From contig NZ_CP039634.1 of the NCBI RefSeq assembly GCF_004923295.1, positions 1,578,001 through 1,642,000 on the forward strand: DNA of 64,000 nt, written 5' to 3'. Below the pieces are notes generated by a model, which saw only the letters and a list, made by a program, of their open reading frames with translations, made no database searches and was not told where the DNA came from. This DNA is from Azospirillum sp. TSH100 (GTDB lineage Bacteria > Pseudomonadota > Alphaproteobacteria > Azospirillales > Azospirillaceae). Of this stretch, positions 60,359 to 64,000 are shown in pieces (positions within the stretch are counted from its first letter, which is position 1; each line of letters begins with the position of its first letter). Both the position numbers and the translations under genes were made by a program.

Positions 60359-61722
60359 GATCCGCCTCCGCAGCCATGAGATTCCCCGTGGTCGTCGTGC
60401 CCGTGGTCATGGCTCTCGTGGTCCATCTCACGGGCAAGGAACAGATTGCCGATCCCGCACAGCAGCTCGCGCGTGCCACGGTAGCCGACCTGGACGCGCA
60501 GGCCCGCCCCGAGCCGGTCGAACATCGGCAGGCCCATGCGGTGCAGCGGCACGCCGATCCGTGCGGCACCCTGCCGCCCGTGCGAGTTGGAGACGATCAG
60601 GTCGGCATCGCGGGCCAAGGTTTCCACGTCGGAATGGTCGCCGACCATGATGGTGGCGGCCTTCAGCCGCTCCAGAACCGGGCTTTGCGTCGGCGACACC
60701 GCGGCGACAACCTCCGCCCCCATGTCGGCGAGGAAGCCGGTGACGGCGTAGAGCAGGTCGGGTTCCAGCGCGACGGCGATACGCTTGCGGCTGAAGAAGA
60801 AATGCCCGTCCAGCATCGCGTCGACCAGGCTTTCGCGCTGGCGCCGCAGCCGGGCGGGCGCCGGCCGGCCCGACAGCTCCATCAGCAGACGGACCAGCTT
60901 GTCCGACGCCGCCAGCCCGGTCAGCCGGCTGTAGAAATGGCTGGGCACATCGGTTTTCAGCTCCAGCGCATTGCCGGCGACCCGCATATGCTCGCCAACC
61001 ACGATGGTGGCAGCCGAGGCGCCCATGGCACGGATCTGCTCCACCGTCACGCCGCCAAGCGAGGTGGCGGTGAAGTCGGTCGGCTGCCGGCCGGCCATCG
61101 ACAGCGACAGGTCGGGCAGGAAGATCGGCGACAGGCCGAAGCCTTCGATGATGTCGCGCAGTTCCTCGACGTCGCCCGGCGACAGATGGCAGCCGGCCAG
61201 CACATTGACCTGGGTCGGGATGCGCACCGGCGACGGTTCGACCAGCCGCTCGACGATGGCGGTGACGGCGGCGGCGAAACCGTCCTCGAAACCGCCGGCG
61301 AAGTCGGGGGTGCTGGCGAAGACAAGCGCGGTGTCGGCCATGTCGGGGTTGCGCTGGCGGAACTGCGTGTACTGGCCGCCCATGTCCTCGCCCTTGGTCT
61401 CGGTGACGCCGGTGGTGGCGACGCCGATCATGGCGGGCTTGTTGCGCTCGACGATGGTTCGGATCGCCTGTTCCAGATTGTCGTAGCCGCCGAGGATGGT
61501 GGAAACCTGATCCATCGCCGTCGTTTGCAGCGGGATCGCCTCGCGGAAATGGCGGACCAGCAGCACCAGCCCGAAGGCGGTGCAGCCCTGTGACCCATGG
61601 AACAGCGGCAGACAGCGGTCGACGCCGAGATAGGCAAGCGCCGCGCCAATCGGCTGGCTCATCTTCAGCGGGTTGGTCGAGGCGGCCTTGGCGGCGGAGG
61701 GGAAACGCTGGATGTGCGACAT
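60337..61722 (-). CDS. nifN: Nitrogenase FeMo-cofactor scaffold subunit NifN with His/Cys-rich tail, 461 aa
   Basis: One half of the NifEN scaffold on which FeMo-co is completed. The nitrogenase-component-1 fold shows [20 protein letters not shown] and [33 protein letters not shown], and [20 protein letters not shown]. The C-terminal 30 residues form a tail with six His and three Cys ([16 protein letters not shown], then CGGGSCGC). Tails of this kind are not part of the scaffold core. The ATG is 5 bases after the nifE stop, and RBS-like GGAG lies within it. The last codons overlap nifX. Confidence 0.95.
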   Translation of the reverse strand: MSHIQRFPSAAKAASTNPLKMSQPIGAALAYLGVDRCLPLFHGSQGCTAFGLVLLVRHFREAIPLQTTAMDQVSTILGGYDNLEQAIRTIVERNKPAMIGVATTGVTETKGEDMGGQYTQFRQRNPDMADTALVFASTPDFAGGFEDGFAAAVTAIVERLVEPSPVRIPTQVNVLAGCHLSPGDVEELRDIIEGFGLSPIFLPDLSLSMAGRQPTDFTATSLGGVTVEQIRAMGASAATIVVGEHMRVAGNALELKTDVPSHFYSRLTGLAASDKLVRLLMELSGRPAPARLRRQRESLVDAMLDGHFFFSRKRIAVALEPDLLYAVTGFLADMGAEVVAAVSPTQSPVLERLKAATIMVGDHSDVETLARDADLIVSNSHGRQGAARIGVPLHRMGLPMFDRLGAGLRVQVGYRGTRELLCGIGNLFLAREMDHESHDHGHDDHGESHGCGGGSCGCNAV

Positions 61723-61727
61723 CAGCC

Positions 61728-63134
61728 TTACTCCGCCGCCAAGAGAGTGGAGGAGGGGCCGGATTCCCACGGCGCCGGCTGGCGGACCTGCCGCCAGATC
61801 GGGTTCGACAGCGTCTTGTCGATCTCCTCGCAGAGATTGACGATGCCGTCATAGCCGGCATAGGCGTGGTGGCGCTCCTGGTTGATGTCGAGCCAGGGAA
61901 CCTTGGCCTTCAGCGAGATGAACTGCGACCGTCCGCCGGACATCATGATGTCGGCCTGATTGTCGGCCAGCATCCTGTAGATGTCGCGCGGCTTCAGGTC
62001 GTCCCACTGGTGGAACTCCTCACCCTTCATCTTCTTGATGCGCTCCTTGTCCTCCTTGGTCGATTTCTTGGTGGAGGTGCCGAGGATGGTCAGACCGGCG
62101 CCCTCCAGCGCGCTGACCATTGACCAGCTCTTGACCCCGCCGGTGAACAGCAGGACGCGCTTGCCCTCGAAGCGCGGCTTGTAGGGTTCCAGGCGGCGCC
62201 AGACGCGGCTTTCCTCGCGGGCTATGACGCCTTCGGCGCGGTCGATCAGGCTCTTGTCGGCGCCGCGCTCCACCAGCATGCGGGTCATGGTGCGCAGGGT
62301 GTCCGACATGTCGGAGACGCCGTAGAAGGAGCCCTCGAAATAGGGGATGCCGTAGCGCTCCTCCATCTTGCGGCCGACATTCACCAGCGCCTGGCTGCAC
62401 ACCATCATGGTGACGCGGGCGCGGTGGGCCTGGGCAACCTCGTTGTAGCGGCCGTCGCCGGAGATGCAGGACAGCAGGCGGATGCCGATCTCGTCCAGCA
62501 GCGGCTTGACCAGCCACAGCTCGCCGGCGAGGTTGTATTCGCCGATGATGCAGACATCGGTGGGCGTGGTGTGGTCCGGCTCCACCGTGCCGATGACGTG
62601 GTCGAGCAGGGCTTCGCCGGCGAGCTTGTTGCCGAGATTCTTCGATCCGACGAAGCCGGGGGCATCGACCGGGATCACCGGCTTGCCCAGCTTCTGCGTC
62701 GCGAACTTGCAGACCGCGGCGATGTCGTCGCCGGTCATGGCGGGCACGCAGGTCTGATAGACGAAGACGGCCGGAGGGTCGTATTGCTGAACGATCTCCT
62801 TGATGGCGCGGTAGAGCTTCTTCTCGCCGCCGCCGATGACGTCCAGCTCCGACAGGTCGGTGGTGAAGCCGGTGCGGTAGAGCTGCGAACCGGAGGATTT
62901 GGAGCCGCGGTTGTCCCAGCTGTTGCCCAGGCAGGCGATGGGGCCATGAACCAGATGGGCGGCGTCGGCGATCGGTTGCAGCACGATCATCGCCCCGTCA
63001 TAGGCGCAGCCGCCGGCGGCCGCCCCCGGCTTCAGCGACTTGGTGCAGCCCTTCTTCTTCTCCTTGGCCGACTTGGCCTGATTGGTCGCGCAGCCCGGTT
63101 CGTTGAAGACGTCCTGGATCTTGTCCTGGAGCAT
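61728..63134 (-). CDS. nifE: Nitrogenase FeMo-cofactor scaffold subunit NifE, 468 aa
   Basis: The other half of NifEN. The N terminus has NEPGCATNQ, KKKGCTKS, GGCAYDGAMIVLQPIADAAHLVHG and IACLGNSWDNRG, with the conserved Cys residues that hold clusters; the next conserved block is YQTCVPAMTGDDI. RFEGKRVLLFTGGVKSW and MMSGGRSQFISLKAKVPWLDINQERHHAYAGYDG-type segments occur near the end. The start is the ATG after GGGAGAAG; the frame is open 246 codons upstream with no NifE similarity. First gene of the operon, directed by a sigma-54 promoter. Confidence 0.96.
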   Translation of the reverse strand: MLQDKIQDVFNEPGCATNQAKSAKEKKKGCTKSLKPGAAAGGCAYDGAMIVLQPIADAAHLVHGPIACLGNSWDNRGSKSSGSQLYRTGFTTDLSELDVIGGGEKKLYRAIKEIVQQYDPPAVFVYQTCVPAMTGDDIAAVCKFATQKLGKPVIPVDAPGFVGSKNLGNKLAGEALLDHVIGTVEPDHTTPTDVCIIGEYNLAGELWLVKPLLDEIGIRLLSCISGDGRYNEVAQAHRARVTMMVCSQALVNVGRKMEERYGIPYFEGSFYGVSDMSDTLRTMTRMLVERGADKSLIDRAEGVIAREESRVWRRLEPYKPRFEGKRVLLFTGGVKSWSMVSALEGAGLTILGTSTKKSTKEDKERIKKMKGEEFHQWDDLKPRDIYRMLADNQADIMMSGGRSQFISLKAKVPWLDINQERHHAYAGYDGIVNLCEEIDKTLSNPIWRQVRQPAPWESGPSSTLLAAE

Positions 63135-63181
63135 GCCCGCTTCTCCCATCCTGGCGCCGGAAATGGCTCTGCATCGGCGTG

Positions 63182-63199
63182 ATGCAGGGGGCGTGCCAT
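63182..63199 (-). promoter_or_regulatory. Sigma-54 (-24/-12) promoter of nifE operon
   Basis: Minus-strand sequence ATGGCACGCCCCCTGCAT has GG, ten bases, then GC, with the -24 block TGGCACG and -12 block TGCA. It lies 48 bases upstream of the nifE ATG, about the normal distance for a nif promoter. Confidence 0.88.
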
Positions 63200-63243
63200 C
63201 TGATAATGCATTGATGAAAAAGGATTGTCGGATTCTCGGACTC

Positions 63244-63259
63244 TGTCCGATAGATGACA
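63244..63259. promoter_or_regulatory. NifA upstream activator sequence, proximal
   Basis: TGT, ten bases (CCGATAGATG), ACA: the exact TGT-N10-ACA consensus for NifA. Its centre is about 60 bases upstream of the -12/-24 element, in the expected range for looping with IHF help. Confidence 0.83.
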
Positions 63260-63282
63260 ATCGGGGAGCTGTCCGGGATGCT

Positions 63283-63298
63283 TGTCGGGTGTCGCACA
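63283..63298. promoter_or_regulatory. NifA upstream activator sequence, distal
   Basis: TGT, ten bases (CGGGTGTCGC), ACA. A second exact match, 39 bases further upstream than the first. The spacing between UAS centres is 39 bases, so they do not lie on exactly the same helix face as a 42-base or 31.5-base spacing would. Confidence 0.8.
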
Positions 63299-63353
63299 TC
63301 CTGCGCAGGGACAGGGCGGGACCGGCCGTATCAGAACGCTCGCAGGAATGCGC

Positions 63354-63929
63354 ATGCAGGAATGGAATGGAACGATGGTCGGGATCGGACGGTGCTGCCT
63401 TGGGATGATCGCCGGGGCGCTGATGACCTTGCCGGCCATGGCGGCGCAGGATGAGGCGGCGCAGAAAGGAGCGACGCGGGATGGCGCCGTGATCCGGCTG
63501 GCGCAGGAGCCGGGGCGCGAGATTGGGGTTGCCTGCCGCTACCTCGATCTCAATGAGCGCCCGGCGCCGCCTGAAGCGACGCTGCTGTGCGATGCGGCCG
63601 CCGATCTCGTCGTGCGGAAGCTGTCCGGACAGGGCAGGTCGGTGGTCCGCCTCGGCCTGCGCACGGTAGCCGCCGATGCCGAACCTGCCGAGGATAGACC
63701 TCCCATCGTCGATGGTCCGATCCTGCTCGTGGTTCTGGAGGGGCGTCAGGACTGGAATGGCACCGGACGTCCCCGGCTGCTGTTGCGCGCCCGCCCGGTT
63801 CGCGACAATGCCGCCGCCCCCTCGGTCGGCCTGCCGCCGGTAGTGATCGAGCTGGGCGGCGAGGGTTGGCAAGCGGCCGCCGACCGCGCGCTCGAGCGGG
63901 TCGTGGGGTTCGCCCTGCGGGACGGCTGA
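63354..63929 (+). CDS. Exported protein of unknown function, 191 aa
   Basis: A signal peptide (CCLGMIAGALMTLPAMAAQDE, cleavage near AMAAQ) is followed by a soluble domain with no family that I recognise. The features are CRYLDLNERPAPPEATLLCDAAAD (two Cys, possible disulfide), GLRTVAADAEPAEDRPPIVDGPILLVVLEG and ELGGEGWQAAADRALERVVGF. The start is uncertain (63348, 63354 or 63375); AGGA precedes 63354. It is divergent from nifE, and the two NifA sites lie between, so it may share nif control. Confidence 0.65.
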   Translation: MQEWNGTMVGIGRCCLGMIAGALMTLPAMAAQDEAAQKGATRDGAVIRLAQEPGREIGVACRYLDLNERPAPPEATLLCDAAADLVVRKLSGQGRSVVRLGLRTVAADAEPAEDRPPIVDGPILLVVLEGRQDWNGTGRPRLLLRARPVRDNAAAPSVGLPPVVIELGGEGWQAAADRALERVVGFALRDG

Positions 63930-63932
63930 AGC

Positions 63933-63972
63933 AAAAAAACCGGAGCGCGCCGTCGCCGACGCACTCCGGGTT
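63933..63972 (-). terminator. Intrinsic terminator for a minus-strand gene beyond the window
   Basis: Read on the minus strand: CCGGAGTGC / GCGCTCCGG stem (with a T-G pair), then seven T residues. It follows the stop of the exported protein by a few bases on the other strand. It implies a convergent minus-strand gene just past the window end. Confidence 0.65.
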
Positions 63973-64000
63973 TGGGAGGTTGCCGTCGGATCGGGGGGAT

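Noticed and set aside
1..64000. tRNA, rRNA, CRISPR array, transposase or phage genes
   Set aside because: None found on either strand: no tRNA-like T-loop with acceptor pairing in the intergenic regions, no repeated spacers and no DDE or integrase motifs.

Overview
The window is GC-rich, densely packed DNA from a free-living, flagellated, nitrogen-fixing alphaproteobacterium. The best fit is Azospirillum or a close relative in Rhodospirillales. This rests on the nifE-nifN-nifX-DUF269-DUF683-fdxB order behind a sigma-54/NifA-type promoter, the split b/b' subunits of the F0 ATP synthase, the large number of chemoreceptors, and the Min and formate dehydrogenase layouts. Species cannot be fixed from the sequence alone. 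I saw no rRNA, tRNA, CRISPR array, insertion sequence or prophage.

Layout. (1) 1-5818: a plus-strand glycan cluster holding the end of a GT10 fucosyltransferase-like gene, a putative GT-A-fold protein, an 880-aa TPR/OGT-like (GT41) protein, a GT7-like galactosyltransferase and an FkbM methyltransferase. (2) 5.8-12.9 kb: pyrE, a stand-alone bacteriohemerythrin, a chemoreceptor, a secreted S10 carboxypeptidase and a large flagellin. (3) 13.1-17.1 kb: RidA, a FemAB/DUF482-like acyltransferase, a CaiB/BaiF CoA-transferase and moaA. (4) 17.2-32.0 kb: a formate dehydrogenase (FDH) region. It has a 4Fe-4S protein, a TupBA tungstate transporter without its ATPase, fdhD, mobA, DUF3305, DUF3306, a TorD-like chaperone, a small Tat protein, the Cys-type catalytic subunit, the Fe-S subunit, a small lipoprotein and the cytochrome b subunit, with one HBM-type chemoreceptor inside it. 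(5) 32.1-39.5 kb: a class II aldolase, a sensor kinase, a LigB-type dioxygenase, the F0 operon atpI-B-E-B'-B and a SCO protein. (6) 39.6-51.9 kb: a chemoreceptor-hemerythrin fusion, phoH, minCDE, an FG-GAP/ASPIC protein, a split Aer-like PAS/chemoreceptor pair, an inverted soluble chemoreceptor-Cache protein and a dipeptide epimerase. (7) 51.9-58.7 kb: mostly housekeeping genes, including a pterin dehydratase, a UDG-like protein, a methyltransferase, a CHAP protein, ubiA, a receiver protein, rsmE and gshA. (8) 58.8-63.4 kb: the nif cofactor-assembly operon on the minus strand, and then a secreted protein of unknown function.

How the parts fit. Several loci concern life at low or changing oxygen: nif, formate oxidation into the quinone pool, two hemerythrin-domain proteins and an Aer-like redox receptor. 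The Mo/W supply genes (tupBA, moaA, mobA, fdhD) sit beside the FDH they would serve. Regulatory signals include two TGT-N10-ACA motifs and a -24/-12 element before nifE, a near-consensus -24/-12 element before flagellin, several intrinsic terminators, and a terminator-like hairpin that ends an unassigned minus-strand transcript upstream of phoH. Coordinates and starts were worked out by eye. No database search was run, so family names rest on recognised motifs.
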